Assembly: GCF_012726195.1 (NCBI RefSeq)
Contig: NZ_JAASAF010000012.1
Location: 1-64,000, forward strand
Length of the DNA stretch: 64,000 bases
Direction: 5' to 3'
Origin: Rhodococcus sp. HNM0563
GTDB taxonomy: Bacteria; Actinomycetota; Actinomycetes; Mycobacteriales; Mycobacteriaceae
The stretch's first letter is position 1. The number at the start of each line of letters is the position of its first letter. A program made the translations under genes and the position numbers. The notes under the pieces were generated by a model. The model had not been told where the DNA came from. It searched no databases and saw only the letters and a list, made by a program, of their open reading frames with translations. Below are positions 26,214 to 36,800 of this stretch, piece after piece.

Positions 26214-27445
26214 CGCGTTGCCTGCTCGGCGGCACGCTCACCGGCGTGGTCGGCTGCCTGGGATACCGATACGACTCCGGCGAGCTGGTCGATAGCTGCC
26301 GGCAACTCCCAGTCGTCGTGCCGCAGGGTGGCCAGTGTGGTTGCCGGGACGACCACGAGGTCGGGTGGCCCGGTCTCCACCGCGGCGACCAGGATTGCCC
26401 ATGCCGCATCCCAGCGGGACTTCTCCGGCTGTCGGCGGACAGCAGCAACCACCGCGTCGAGCACGGCCTGGCGTAGATCGCCGCGATCGGGTAGCTCGGC
26501 AGAGGTCGGATCGGCGAGCAGCGTCTCCGGGTCCGGGAGGTCCATGCGCTCGATGGCGGCGAGCAGCTCGAATCCGGGCCCGTCGCCGACACTCCCCCGA
26601 ACCAGTAGGGACAGCACGTCCTTCGACGACGAGGTGGCGGTCGCGAACGCGATCAGCCGCACGGTCATGTCCCAGCTCCGCGGCGACGGCCACGCGCTGC
26701 CCCGGCGGGTCTGGCTGGTGGGCATCTGGTGCACGAGGGCGGGGCGGGCGGCGAGAAGCTCGCAGACCGCGCGGCGGCCGAACGTCACTGCGTCGGAGAA
26801 CTTCTCCGGGTCGAGGCGGGGCAGAGTCGCACGTGGCCACGTCCCGCCGAGACCCAGGACAACCACTTCGTGGTCGTAGGTCCAGTTCAGGTGCACGAAT
26901 CGGTTGGCCAACGGCGGGCTCAGTTCCCAGCCGTCCGCTGCCGACGATGGTGGGTTGGCGGCTGCCACTATGCGCACTCCGGGTGGCAGTTGCAGTGCCC
27001 CGATTCGCCTTTCGAGGACGAGACGGAGCAGAGCGGCCTGCACGGCGGGCGGTGCCGTCGACAGTTCGTCCAGGAAGAGCAGCCCTCGGCCGGCCTCTAC
27101 GAGCCGCACAGCCCAGTCCGGCGGGGCCATCGGGACACCCTGTGTGGCGGGGTCGTCCCCGAGCACGGGCAGACCCGAGAAGTCGGACGGTTCGTGCACA
27201 CTCGCGATGACGGTGGTCAACGGGAGATCCAAGGCCTCGGCGAGCTGGGTCAGGGCGGCGGTCTTGCCGATTCCCGGTTCACCCCACAGCAGTACCGGGA
27301 GATCCGCGGCCACCGCCAGGGTGAGGGCCTCGAGTTGGTCGTCGGGACGGGGTTCGGAGGTTACCGTGCCGAGCATCGTCAACAGTGCTGCAGCACTGTC
27401 GAGTTCATCGTTGCGCGGGCGGTCGGAAAGGAGCATGGAAGACAT
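26210..27445 (-). CDS. MoxR-type AAA ATPase
   Basis: This is an about 411-residue AAA+ ATPase. Walker A GEPGIGKT is at residues 55-62, and Walker B LLFLDE at 122-127 is followed by the sensor region ANPPSSAADGWELSPPLANRF. It resembles MoxR/RavA-like AAA proteins. Three ATGs (27454, 27451 and 27445) are close together; the last has AGG at the best spacing. The gene lies between a 456-residue protein of unknown function, 63 bases upstream, and the VWA protein it overlaps. ATP-driven remodelling of a target bound by the VWA partner is the expected mode of action. Confidence 0.87.
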   Translation of the reverse strand: MSSMLLSDRPRNDELDSAAALLTMLGTVTSEPRPDDQLEALTLAVAADLPVLLWGEPGIGKTAALTQLAEALDLPLTTVIASVHEPSDFSGLPVLGDDPATQGVPMAPPDWAVRLVEAGRGLLFLDELSTAPPAVQAALLRLVLERRIGALQLPPGVRIVAAANPPSSAADGWELSPPLANRFVHLNWTYDHEVVVLGLGGTWPRATLPRLDPEKFSDAVTFGRRAVCELLAARPALVHQMPTSQTRRGSAWPSPRSWDMTVRLIAFATATSSSKDVLSLLVRGSVGDGPGFELLAAIERMDLPDPETLLADPTSAELPDRGDLRQAVLDAVVAAVRRQPEKSRWDAAWAILVAAVETGPPDLVVVPATTLATLRHDDWELPAAIDQLAGVVSVSQAADHAGERAAEQATR

Positions 27446-27508
27446 GTGCATCACCTGGGTATCGAGCCGAGCAGCAGCTCAGCGGGTTTCGGGGAGTGCG
27501 GAGATGGG

Positions 27509-28873
27509 TCAGTGCGAGCGGGGCCGGCGCGACCGGGCGGTGCGTCGAGGTTGCCTTACCGGGGGCGGTTCCACCGGTGCGGAACGGAACCGCTCGTACG
27601 TGCTGCGGCGGTCCGCGGCTGCGCGGAGTTCGTCCAGCAGAGGACCGTCGCGGAGGACCGCATCGGGACCGAGCAGTCCTTCGACGAGCGCCAAGGCGCC
27701 GACGGCGTCGCCGTGGTCCAGACGTTCGCGAACGCCCGGCAGACAGTCCGGATGGCGAAGCGCCTGGTCGATGACCTGAAGACACGGCAAAGGAGTGCCA
27801 CCCAATTGGACCAGCAGTTCCTCGCGCCGAATCTCGGCGGGATCGTGGTCGAGTGCGGTCAGTGCACCGTCGACCAGCCCGATCCGGTGCTGCTCACCAC
27901 GGCAGTCGACGAGGTGAATTCGGTTGTCCTGGTTGGTCGTCCGGGACGATTCCGGCAGCGGCCAACTCGGATCCAGAGCGACGGCGACCAGGGGATGTAG
28001 CCGGTCGACGGTGATCGCTCCCGCCTGGATCAACTCCAGGTCGGGCAGTACCCAGGTCGCGGCGTCGGGCAGCACCGGTAGCGCGGCGAGCCGGCCCCGC
28101 GGGTAGTCGTCCACGAGACGCACCACGGAGGGATCAGTGCCGTCGACCGACTCCACCACCAGGTCGTGCCGGCCCCCGCATCGCACCCGCACGGGGCCGT
28201 CGCGTTGCCCGTCCGCGCGGAGCAGGATGTCGGATTCGGCCGCCCAGCGGTCGGCGGCACAGCCCTCCGGGATCACCGCGGCCAGGTCAGGGTCGACAGC
28301 AGTGGGACCCGGAAGTTGTCCTGTCCCACTGCGTATTTGCAGTTCACCGGATCTGCGCGTATCCCACAGGTGCCGATGGAGGTCGAGCCGGAAACGCCGG
28401 TTGGGTCGAGGATGCGGATGGTTCGCAGGATGGGAGCCGTCCCACAGCGTCAGGACGATTCTCTGCCCTGCATCCGCCCAGGCCGGAGCGGTGCGGGCAA
28501 CGAGGTATACCGAACCGCCTCCACTGCAACGCTTTCGACACTCATCGAAACTGTATCGGGCAAGCGCGACAGTCAGCCCGGGCCGAAGTAGTCCGTCGGG
28601 GGCCACCCGCGGTAGGTGCCAGCGCAGCAAATCGGGGGCCAGATGACGCAGGTCGTCCAAGACCTGCGATGCGACATCGACGCCATGCGTGTAACGCAAG
28701 GTGCCCAAGTCGATGTCGACATCGAATCCCGCTGCAGCACAGGCGCTGCGCCAGTCACCGTTGAGACGTCGGTCGGTTGCGGCCTTGATCATGGACGGCG
28801 GCACGGCGAACTCGCGCACGCGCAGCCAAAAGGACAGTCGGGGGTCGAACCCATTCACGGTAGGAGGGTGCAT
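27509..28873 (-). CDS. Third component of the MoxR/VWA locus, function unknown
   Basis: This is an about 454-residue cytoplasmic protein with no signal peptide or membrane segment. The N-terminal region reads FAVPPSMIKAATDRRLNGDW and GTLRYTHGVDVA; the middle has LRHLAPDLLRWHLPR and FRLDLHRHLWDTRR. The C-terminus is an Arg/Pro-rich tail. I do not recognise a domain, but a protein of this type recurs upstream of a MoxR ATPase and a VWA protein in other actinobacteria as far as I can recall. The start is GTG 28879 or ATG 28873; the latter fits GGTGAG better. It may supply substrate specificity to the ATPase module. Confidence 0.65.
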   Translation of the reverse strand: MHPPTVNGFDPRLSFWLRVREFAVPPSMIKAATDRRLNGDWRSACAAAGFDVDIDLGTLRYTHGVDVASQVLDDLRHLAPDLLRWHLPRVAPDGLLRPGLTVALARYSFDECRKRCSGGGSVYLVARTAPAWADAGQRIVLTLWDGSHPANHPHPRPNRRFRLDLHRHLWDTRRSGELQIRSGTGQLPGPTAVDPDLAAVIPEGCAADRWAAESDILLRADGQRDGPVRVRCGGRHDLVVESVDGTDPSVVRLVDDYPRGRLAALPVLPDAATWVLPDLELIQAGAITVDRLHPLVAVALDPSWPLPESSRTTNQDNRIHLVDCRGEQHRIGLVDGALTALDHDPAEIRREELLVQLGGTPLPCLQVIDQALRHPDCLPGVRERLDHGDAVGALALVEGLLGPDAVLRDGPLLDELRAAADRRSTYERFRSAPVEPPPVRQPRRTARSRRPRSH

Positions 28874-29009
28874 CAGCACTCACCGTGTGTGAACTGGGCC
28901 CCCAATCTTGGATCAGAGAAGGTAATCATCGGCGCAATCCTACAGTGCCGAAATGATTGTGGCCAGTGCGCGCGTCGTAGAGATCCTCCGAACCGTCGTC
29001 CCGAGGACG

Positions 29010-30464
29010 TCAAGAGGTCTGGTGCTCCTCGAGGTAAGCGAGGTACTCGGGTGTCACGGTGCCGGTCACGTACTCGCCGGTGAACGGAGACAGATCGAGC
29101 TGTGTGAGCTCGGTATCGGCGGTGATCGCATCGAAGAGGTCATCGACATCCTGATAGATCAATGCGTCCGCGCCGATCACCGAGCAGACCTCCTCGACCG
29201 ACCGCGACGACGCGACGAGTTCGGCGCGGGTCGGCATGTTGATGCCGTACACGTTGGGGTAGCGCACAGCCGGCGCCGCGGACGCGAGGTACACCTTGCT
29301 GGCGCCTGCCGCGCGCGCCATCTCGATGATCTCCTTCGACGTCGTGCCACGAACGATCGAGTCGTCGACGAGCAGCACTTTCTTGCCCTCGAACTCCTGC
29401 GAGAGCGCGTTGAGCTTCTGGCGCACCGACCGCTTTCGTAGTTCTTGGCCGGGCATGATGAAGGTGCGGCCCACATAGCGGTTCTTGTAGAAGCCCTCGC
29501 GATAGGGCAACCCGAGGGTCTGCGCCAACTGCATGGCCGAGGGGCGGGCCGAGTCCGGGATCGGCATGACGACATCGATCTCGGCGAGATCCATCTCGCG
29601 CTCTACCTTGCGGCCGAGTTTCTCGCCCATACGCAGACGGGTGTCGTACACCGAGACGCCGTTCATGATCGAGTCGGGCCGCGCGAGGTACACGTACTCG
29701 AAAGCGCAGGGCGCGGTGACCGGATTCTCGGCGCACTGGCGCGAGTACATCCGTCCCGAGTCGCTGATGAAGATGGCCTCGCCGGGCTCTACTTCACGGA
29801 CCACCTCGTAGCCGCCCGAGGCGAGCACGAGCGACTCCGAGGAGACGACCCACTCGTCTCGGCCACCCGCATCCATTCGCCGCCCCAGCACGAGGGGACG
29901 AATACCGAAGGGATCACGAAACGCGAGCATTCCGTGGTCCGCGACCAGGGCTATCGCAGCGTAGGACCCCTCGACGCGGCGGTGCAGGGCAGCGACGGCG
30001 TCGAAGATGTCGTCCGGCGTCAGGTTCTGGCCGTCGATCGAGCGTTGCAGCTCATTCGCCAGCACGTTGAGCAGCAGCTCGGTGTCGCTCGAGGAGTTGA
30101 GGTGCCGACGGTCGACGCGGAAGAGTTCGTCCGAGAGGTGGCGAGTATTCGTGAGGTTGCCGTTGTGGACGAGCAGGAGGCCGTACGGCGCGTTCACGTA
30201 GAACGGCTGCACCTCGTCCTCGCTGCCGGAACCGGAGGTCGCGTAGCGAACATGACCGATGCCCATGTTTCCGAGCAGCGTGCGCATATCCCGCGTGCGA
30301 TACGCCTCACGCACTTGCCCCCGTTCCTTCACGGTGTGGAAGGTGCTGCCCTCCGCCGTGGCGATACCGGTCGAGTCCTGACCTCGGTGTTGCAGCAGCA
30401 ACAAGGAGTCGTATATCTGCTGATTGACGAGACTGCTCGAGACATGACCGACGATGCCACACAC
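29010..30464 (-). CDS. purF: Amidophosphoribosyltransferase, E. coli-like type
   Basis: This enzyme makes 5-phosphoribosylamine from PRPP and glutamine, the first step of purine synthesis. It is about 484 residues from the GTG at 30464. That start puts the catalytic cysteine at position 2 (MCGIVGH), as needed after Met removal; the frame is open upstream for 18 more codons, which would require processing. The Ntn-hydrolase domain has LQHRGQDSTGIA and GHVRY, and the C-terminal PRPP site is VLLVDDSIVRGTTS. The sequence follows the enterobacterial form rather than the Fe-S, propeptide form typical of actinobacterial purF. No other pur gene is adjacent. Confidence 0.93.
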   Translation of the reverse strand: MCGIVGHVSSSLVNQQIYDSLLLLQHRGQDSTGIATAEGSTFHTVKERGQVREAYRTRDMRTLLGNMGIGHVRYATSGSGSEDEVQPFYVNAPYGLLLVHNGNLTNTRHLSDELFRVDRRHLNSSSDTELLLNVLANELQRSIDGQNLTPDDIFDAVAALHRRVEGSYAAIALVADHGMLAFRDPFGIRPLVLGRRMDAGGRDEWVVSSESLVLASGGYEVVREVEPGEAIFISDSGRMYSRQCAENPVTAPCAFEYVYLARPDSIMNGVSVYDTRLRMGEKLGRKVEREMDLAEIDVVMPIPDSARPSAMQLAQTLGLPYREGFYKNRYVGRTFIMPGQELRKRSVRQKLNALSQEFEGKKVLLVDDSIVRGTTSKEIIEMARAAGASKVYLASAAPAVRYPNVYGINMPTRAELVASSRSVEEVCSVIGADALIYQDVDDLFDAITADTELTQLDLSPFTGEYVTGTVTPEYLAYLEEHQTS

Positions 30465-30642
30465 AGTGGATGGTGCTCCCTTGGCTGAGTGATCTGGAAC
30501 GACGCACCATTCTGTCACCTCGCCAGGTAGTTCGCCTCGACCTGGTCATGCCGCCGCTACGCCTGCCCCCACGGACTGGCATTCGTGTCTCCGTTGCCCG
30601 GGGTGTGCCTCATCGTGTCGTCGGTGCATAGACTGCTGGCCT

Positions 30643-33600
30643 ATGTCCGCGCACCCCGAGTACGAGCGACTCATCCACTCGATGATGTCGGCGGTGGGCA
30701 CGCCTACCTTTTCGCGTGGCAAGCGCTATGCGGAGTCCGGTGCGGTCCTGGACTGCGCCTTCGACGAAGACGAATTGATCGGCATCGGGACCATCGCCGG
30801 CACCGAGATGTACCGCGCTCTCATCCAGCTGCGCCCCGGCCCGCGCGGCCTCGAGTTCGAGTACGGCGAATGCTCGTGCCCCGTCGGGTACGACTGCAAG
30901 CACACGGTCGCGCTGCTGCTCACCCTCACGACACCGGCAAACGACCCGGAACCCGTGGCACCCGACTGGGACGGCATGTTCGAGGCATACTTCGGCGGTG
31001 AGGAGGCCGACAGGGGTGTGCCTCTGGGCCTACAGTTGGCGTTGTCGCAGCCGTCGCAACTCCCCACGCCGAAACTCACCGCACGTGTGGTGCGTCCCGG
31101 CCGCACCGGATGGGTATCGGGGAACATCTCCTGGTCGAACCTGAGCTACACGTACGACGTGAACCCGCAGCACAAACAGCTGCTACTCGAACTCGCCGCG
31201 TTGGCGCAGGCGGCGACACGAAGCTACTACGTCACCTCGCAGAACACCCTCGACCTGTCGGCCGTGTCGCCGCGACTGTGGTCCTTGCTCGACGACGCGG
31301 CGGCTCACGGCATCGAGTTGCGTTACGCGAAGAAGAAGCACGGTGCGGTGCCGCCGCCGGGTGTCGCGGAGGTGTGCGTCGACGTCGCCGACACCGGCGA
31401 CGGCCTGACCGTCACGCCCACCCTGCGCGTCGGCGACCAGGCTGGGTCTGTGCTCGGGTTCATCGGCGCCCCGGCACACGGCGTGATCCTTCGGCCGCCA
31501 GGTGATCCCACCGACACCGCGCCCGCGGATCTCCCGTTCCGCATCGCTCGACTGCACGGCACCACACCGGACGGGATGCAGCAGCTGCTGCTCGGCGGTA
31601 CCGCGCTCGCGGTGCCCGCCGAGCAGGTGCCGCGCTTCGTCACCGCCTACTATCCGCGCCTGCAGCGAACCACCACGGTCGGCTCAGCCGACGGATCGTT
31701 CACCGCTCCGACGGTGAGCGGTCCTTCCCTGCTACTGCACGTCGCCTTCCGGCCGGCGCACCGCACCGATCTGCACTGGCAGTTCGTCTACACCGTCGGT
31801 GAGACCGAGCATCCGGTCGAGTTGTACGAACGACTCTCCGATTCCGTCCGCGACCGTGACGCCGAAGATGTGCTGTTATCCGAGATCCGCGACGTCGTCG
31901 TACCGTACGGCCTGGACAACAGCGTCGATCGGCGACTGTTCGCACGTGTCACCCTCGCAGGTCTCGACACTGCACGTCTGGCGTCCGAACTGCTGCCGTT
32001 GCTGGCCGACCGCGAGGATGTGGAGGTGCGAGTCGAGGGCACTCCCGCCGACTATCGCGATGTGGGCGACAGCGTGCGGATCGGCTTGTCCACCAAGGCG
32101 ACCGGCGACTCGGACTGGTTCGACCTGAACATCACCATCAGGATCGATGGGGAGACTGTCCCGTTCCGCGAAGTGTTCACGGCCCTCAGCGAGGGCGCGT
32201 CGTACCTGATGCTTCCCGACGGGGCGTACCTGTCGCTGGACAAACCCGAACTGCAGCAGCTGCGCCGGCTCGTCGACGAGGCCCGCGCGCTGCACGAGGA
32301 CGACGACCCGGATCGGCTGCGACTGAGCCGTTTCCAAGCAGGTATGTGGGAGGAGCTGGCGGCGCTCGGTGTCATCGACCGGCAGGCTGCAGCCTGGAAG
32401 AAGCAGGTGCAGGGACTTCTCGATGTGAAGGCAACAGCGACAACACGGGTCCCGAAAACCCTGCGGGCCACGCTGCGTCCATATCAGCTCGACGGATTCC
32501 GGTGGCTGACGTTCCTGTGGACGCACAGGCTCGGCGGGATCCTCGCCGACGACATGGGACTCGGCAAGACCCTGCAGTCGCTCGCGTTGATCTGCCACGC
32601 CCGCGCGAAACGTCCCACCGATGCCCCGGTGCTCATCGTTGCGCCGACGTCGGTGGTTCCCAACTGGGCCGCCGAGGCGAAGCGGTTCGTTCCGGATCTG
32701 AACCTCGTCGCGATCACCGACACCTCCGGCAAGCGCGGGGTGGGCCTGGGTGAGCTGCTCGACGGAATCGACGTCGTCATCACGTCCTACACCCTGCTGC
32801 GCATCGATATCGACGACTATCTCGAACACCCCTGGTCGATGCTCCTGCTCGACGAAGCCCAGTTCGTGAAGAACCATCGGGCGAAGGCATACCAGTGTGT
32901 GCGGCAGATCGACGCGCCGATGAAGGTCGCGATCACCGGCACCCCGATGGAGAACAACCTGATGGAGTTGTGGTCGCTGCTGTCGATCACCGCGCCCGGG
33001 CTGTTCCCCAACCCGACGAAGTTCCAGGATTACTACCGCAAGCCCATCGAGAGCGGCAGCAACCCTGAACTGCTCGCGCAGCTTCGGCAGCGTTTCAAAC
33101 CGTTGATGTTGCGACGTACGAAGGAACAGGTCGCGACCGACCTGCCCGACAAGCAGGAACAGGTGCTCGAGGTGGATCTCGCACCGAAGCACCGCACTCT
33201 CTACGACCGGCAGCTGCAGCGGGAGCGCCAGAAGATCCTCGGGCTCATCGGCGACTTGGACCGCAACCGCTTCACAATCCTGCAGTCGTTGACGCTGCTG
33301 AGGCAATTGAGTCTCGATCCGGCACTCGTCGACGAGGCGCACAGCAAGATCGGCTCCGCGAAGATCGACGCGCTGCTCGAACAACTCGACGACGTGATCG
33401 CCGGTGGCCACCGTGCGTTGGTGTTCAGTCAGTTCACCGGTTTCCTCGGCCGCATCCGCGACCGCCTCGACGCGACCGGTATCGAATACCTGTATCTCGA
33501 CGGCAAAACCAAGCAGCGCGGAAAGCTGCTCGACGACTTCAAGGCCGGGGCCGCGCCGGTGTTCCTGATCAGTCTCAAGGCAGGCGGATTCGGGTTGAAT

Positions 33601-33858
33601 CTGGTGGAAGCCGACTACTGTTTCCTGCTCGACCCGTGGTGGAATCCTGCCGCGGAGGCGCAGGCGATCGACCGCACCCACCGGATCGGGCAGACCCGCA
33701 ACGTGATGGTGTACCGGCTGATCGCCCGCGACACCATCGAAGCGAAGGTGCGGGCGCTGCAGCTACGCAAGTCCGAGTTGTTCTCGTCCGTCGTCGACGA
33801 CGGAGAGATGTTCTCCTCGGCCTTGACCGCCGAGGACATCCGGGCGCTCCTGCACTGA
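30643..33858 (+). CDS. SNF2-family helicase with N-terminal SWIM zinc finger
   Basis: This 1071-residue SNF2-type ATPase carries a SWIM finger (C77, C79, C85, H87; GECSCPVGYDCKHTV). A long middle region of about 500 residues follows, and then the SNF2 ATPase: Walker A region ILADDMGLGKT near 631, the DEAQ box near 735, and the C-terminal lobe with LVFSQFTGF and RTHRIGQTRNVMVYRL. It should translocate on double-stranded DNA or remodel nucleoprotein. It converges on, and overlaps by 96 bases, a gene for a large helical protein that is coupled to a second SWIM protein, so the three may share one process. Confidence 0.93.
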   Translation: MSAHPEYERLIHSMMSAVGTPTFSRGKRYAESGAVLDCAFDEDELIGIGTIAGTEMYRALIQLRPGPRGLEFEYGECSCPVGYDCKHTVALLLTLTTPANDPEPVAPDWDGMFEAYFGGEEADRGVPLGLQLALSQPSQLPTPKLTARVVRPGRTGWVSGNISWSNLSYTYDVNPQHKQLLLELAALAQAATRSYYVTSQNTLDLSAVSPRLWSLLDDAAAHGIELRYAKKKHGAVPPPGVAEVCVDVADTGDGLTVTPTLRVGDQAGSVLGFIGAPAHGVILRPPGDPTDTAPADLPFRIARLHGTTPDGMQQLLLGGTALAVPAEQVPRFVTAYYPRLQRTTTVGSADGSFTAPTVSGPSLLLHVAFRPAHRTDLHWQFVYTVGETEHPVELYERLSDSVRDRDAEDVLLSEIRDVVVPYGLDNSVDRRLFARVTLAGLDTARLASELLPLLADREDVEVRVEGTPADYRDVGDSVRIGLSTKATGDSDWFDLNITIRIDGETVPFREVFTALSEGASYLMLPDGAYLSLDKPELQQLRRLVDEARALHEDDDPDRLRLSRFQAGMWEELAALGVIDRQAAAWKKQVQGLLDVKATATTRVPKTLRATLRPYQLDGFRWLTFLWTHRLGGILADDMGLGKTLQSLALICHARAKRPTDAPVLIVAPTSVVPNWAAEAKRFVPDLNLVAITDTSGKRGVGLGELLDGIDVVITSYTLLRIDIDDYLEHPWSMLLLDEAQFVKNHRAKAYQCVRQIDAPMKVAITGTPMENNLMELWSLLSITAPGLFPNPTKFQDYYRKPIESGSNPELLAQLRQRFKPLMLRRTKEQVATDLPDKQEQVLEVDLAPKHRTLYDRQLQRERQKILGLIGDLDRNRFTILQSLTLLRQLSLDPALVDEAHSKIGSAKIDALLEQLDDVIAGGHRALVFSQFTGFLGRIRDRLDATGIEYLYLDGKTKQRGKLLDDFKAGAAPVFLISLKAGGFGLNLVEADYCFLLDPWWNPAAEAQAIDRTHRIGQTRNVMVYRLIARDTIEAKVRALQLRKSELFSSVVDDGEMFSSALTAEDIRALLH

Positions 33859-36800
33859 GTGCGGCTCCGCCGGTGAGAGGGCTGCGACGAGTGCCTTCGC
33901 TTTCGTCGACGCAGCCGACCGGCCCAGCCGCGAGGCAAGAGTGTCGAGCCCGGGCCACTGCGCCTCTTCCGCCGGAATCAGCCCGCGGCGACCGGCTTCC
34001 CGTAGCAGCGGTGCGTGAAGCAGCGCGACGTCGAGGACCCGGTTGAGCCAGCGCGGAGCAGCTCCGTCCAGATCGGATGTGTACCGGATCGATTCGACAA
34101 GTATGGGCCACAGCACCGGCAGCAACGACGCATCGCGTTCGAGGAGTCGCACGAGACGAGCGGGGCTCACGTCCGGTTGGGTCAGTAGTGCACGCATGGC
34201 GACGGCAACCGAACCCGATCCGATCAGACCGTCGCGGAGGATGGATCGGATCGAGTACATGTCCGGCCTGCCGTGGCACGCGCCGACCAGGACGACCGCG
34301 GTCATCGACGTGGTGAGCGGCGCTGCACTGCCACCCGCGACCGGGCCGTCGGTGCCGTCGACCCAGTTGCGGTGCTCGCCGACGATCATGGTTTTCGACG
34401 CCTCGTCCCACCGCAACCACACCTGGTCCCGTCCGTGATCCGGCCGGTCGCCGCCCGGTCGGTCGCCGTCTGTGTATCGGACGGCGGCGCATTGCCCTTC
34501 GTGTTCGAGGTCGTAGAACCAGCCCTTCCTGATGCGGAACATCTCGCCGGGGCGGTCCGGAAATTCGAGGTCGACGCACAGGAATTTCGACGCTGCCGAG
34601 GCGTCCTCCCAGGTCGCGGTGATCACGGCGCCGTCGTCGACGGCCGGGGCGGCACTGAGTTCGGGGCGCCACCATTCGTCGAAGTCGAGGTCCTCCTCGT
34701 GCACCGGTTCCTCGACGGGCACGCGCGTGGGCTCCGGCAGTCTTGCCACGAGCGCGCGTGCGGCGGCGACGGCGCGCGACGATCCGCTGCGCGCCGCGAG
34801 GGCCCGCACCCCGGGTAGGTCGAGGACGTCGACGTCGGCGACGCCGGCATCGACACCGCCCTGCGTTTCGGGGAGCCAACGGTCGAGGGCTTCCACCAGG
34901 TCGGCGGCGCCCGGCGGCATCCGGGTCTCGTGGACGGCAGCGGCGATCAGGTCGTCGAACAGCGGCCACAGCACCGACAGCATGCCCTCGTCGGCGAGTT
35001 CACTGCCGGCGCGTGCGAGTGCCGCGAGACCGGACGGGGTCGTCTGCCAGTCCAGAAAGCGGGCATCGGCGACTCCCGGACGTAGCAGGCCACGTTGCCA
35101 CGCTTCGACGACGGCGGTCGCGCCGTCCGCGGCGGCACCTCGATGGAATCCGCGTTGGGCGCCGATCATGTTGACCGCCAGACCCGGAGTCAACGGCGTC
35201 GTGCGGCGCGCGATCTGGCGCAGGAGTACCCCCGCGGACGCGTCGTCGCCGTGCCCGACCGACAGTCCTGCCGCATCGCCCCACGTGGGCAGTGTCGCCG
35301 GGTCGGCGGAACGGTACTCGTCGAAGGCCAGCCGTTTCGGAAAAACACTGAGAGAGTTCGGGATCCGAATGTCGCCCGCGACCCAACGATCCCATTCCCG
35401 GTGGTGCACCAGACGCGGCTCGACGACGGGGTCATCCAGATAGGAGGCGAGCACGCGGCCCGCGGTCACCGAGAGCAGCGTCCCGGCCGATGTCTGCACG
35501 GGCACCGCCAGCGACCGGGCGCGCGTCCGGTGCGCGGCGGTGGCCAGCGTGGTGTCGAGCCGGGTCAGCGCCGCGAACAGGTCGGCTTCGGTAGCGACCA
35601 CATCGGCTGCCGCATAGGTGTCGAGCCGGGCGAGCAGGTCGTCGGGGTGGATACGAAGGTCGACCCACGTGGGTGTCGACAGCAGCACGGGCACGTATCC
35701 GAGTTGCGCGACGACAGCACCCTCGCGGGCATGCAGCACCTCCCACACCCGGTCGCGGTACCACGGGTCGTCCTCTGTGCCGCCGTTGATCCGGTCGGCC
35801 AGGTAGTTCGGTTCACCGTGCAACCACGTCCGGACCACGGCGAGCCCGGGAATCCAGTTCTTTCGCACCCCGCCGAGCGCGACGCGGGCGCCGTCGGGGT
35901 CGTCGTGGGCGAGACGGTTGGCGAGAGCCAAGAAGCGTTCGACCTCGACGTCGACCACACCGGTGTAGCGGCGTAGCAACAGAGCTGCAGCATCGGTGAC
36001 GGTCTCCACCGTGGCCTCGCCCGGATCGAAACGCGGCACCTGCCACACCTCAGGGGTGGGTTGCCACAATCCCTGTACGGGCGAGGGCGTGGTGTCCGGT
36101 GCGGATGCCGTGATCGCCCACGCCGACCTCAGGACTGCTGCAGCACGCGCGAGGGCCTGATCCCCGTCGGCAGCATCGTCGGCGATCAGCTCGGCGACCG
36201 CCGCGACGGTGTCGTCGCCAGGCTGGTGACGCGCAGCCGCGGCGGTGAGGACGACGCGCCGGGCCTTTTTCGTCGGTGCGTTGAGAGCGACGGTGAGAAC
36301 ATCGACGAGCAGATCGTCGTCGACGGCGGCGGCGGCGATCAGGATCGGTGCGACGGCTTCGATGACGAAGCCGTCTCCGAACGACATCAGCGACACCATT
36401 GCGTCGGCACGCTCCACGAATTCCGTTTCGTCAACGGCGAGTTCGTCGGTGAGCAACCGGAGCCAGGCTTTCCTGTCGCCCGGTCGCTGCGCGGAATCCA
36501 ATGCCGCGAAACATAGTTCGACCACCTCGGCGCGGTCGATCCAGCCGCGGTCTATCGCAGGCATCAAGGTCGCGGGGAACGGGCCGGTCGCGGGAAGTCC
36601 GGCGGCGACGGCGGCGCGGGCGTGGTCGGCGAACAGCTCGGCGATCACGGCGTCGTCGACCCAGCCGCGTTCGGCGGGGAACAGCTCGCCCTCGCCGGTG
36701 AGCGCGCCGAGCGCGTACACGGCCCAGTCCTTCAAATACTCGATGTGCTGCGGGATGGGCAGTCGGTGATGAGCAATGAGTCTCACCGCCGCACCGGCAT

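Noticed and set aside
34532..36769. Plus-strand frames antisense to the large helical protein
   Set aside because: Ser/Arg-rich shadows typical of high-GC DNA, without ribosome sites.
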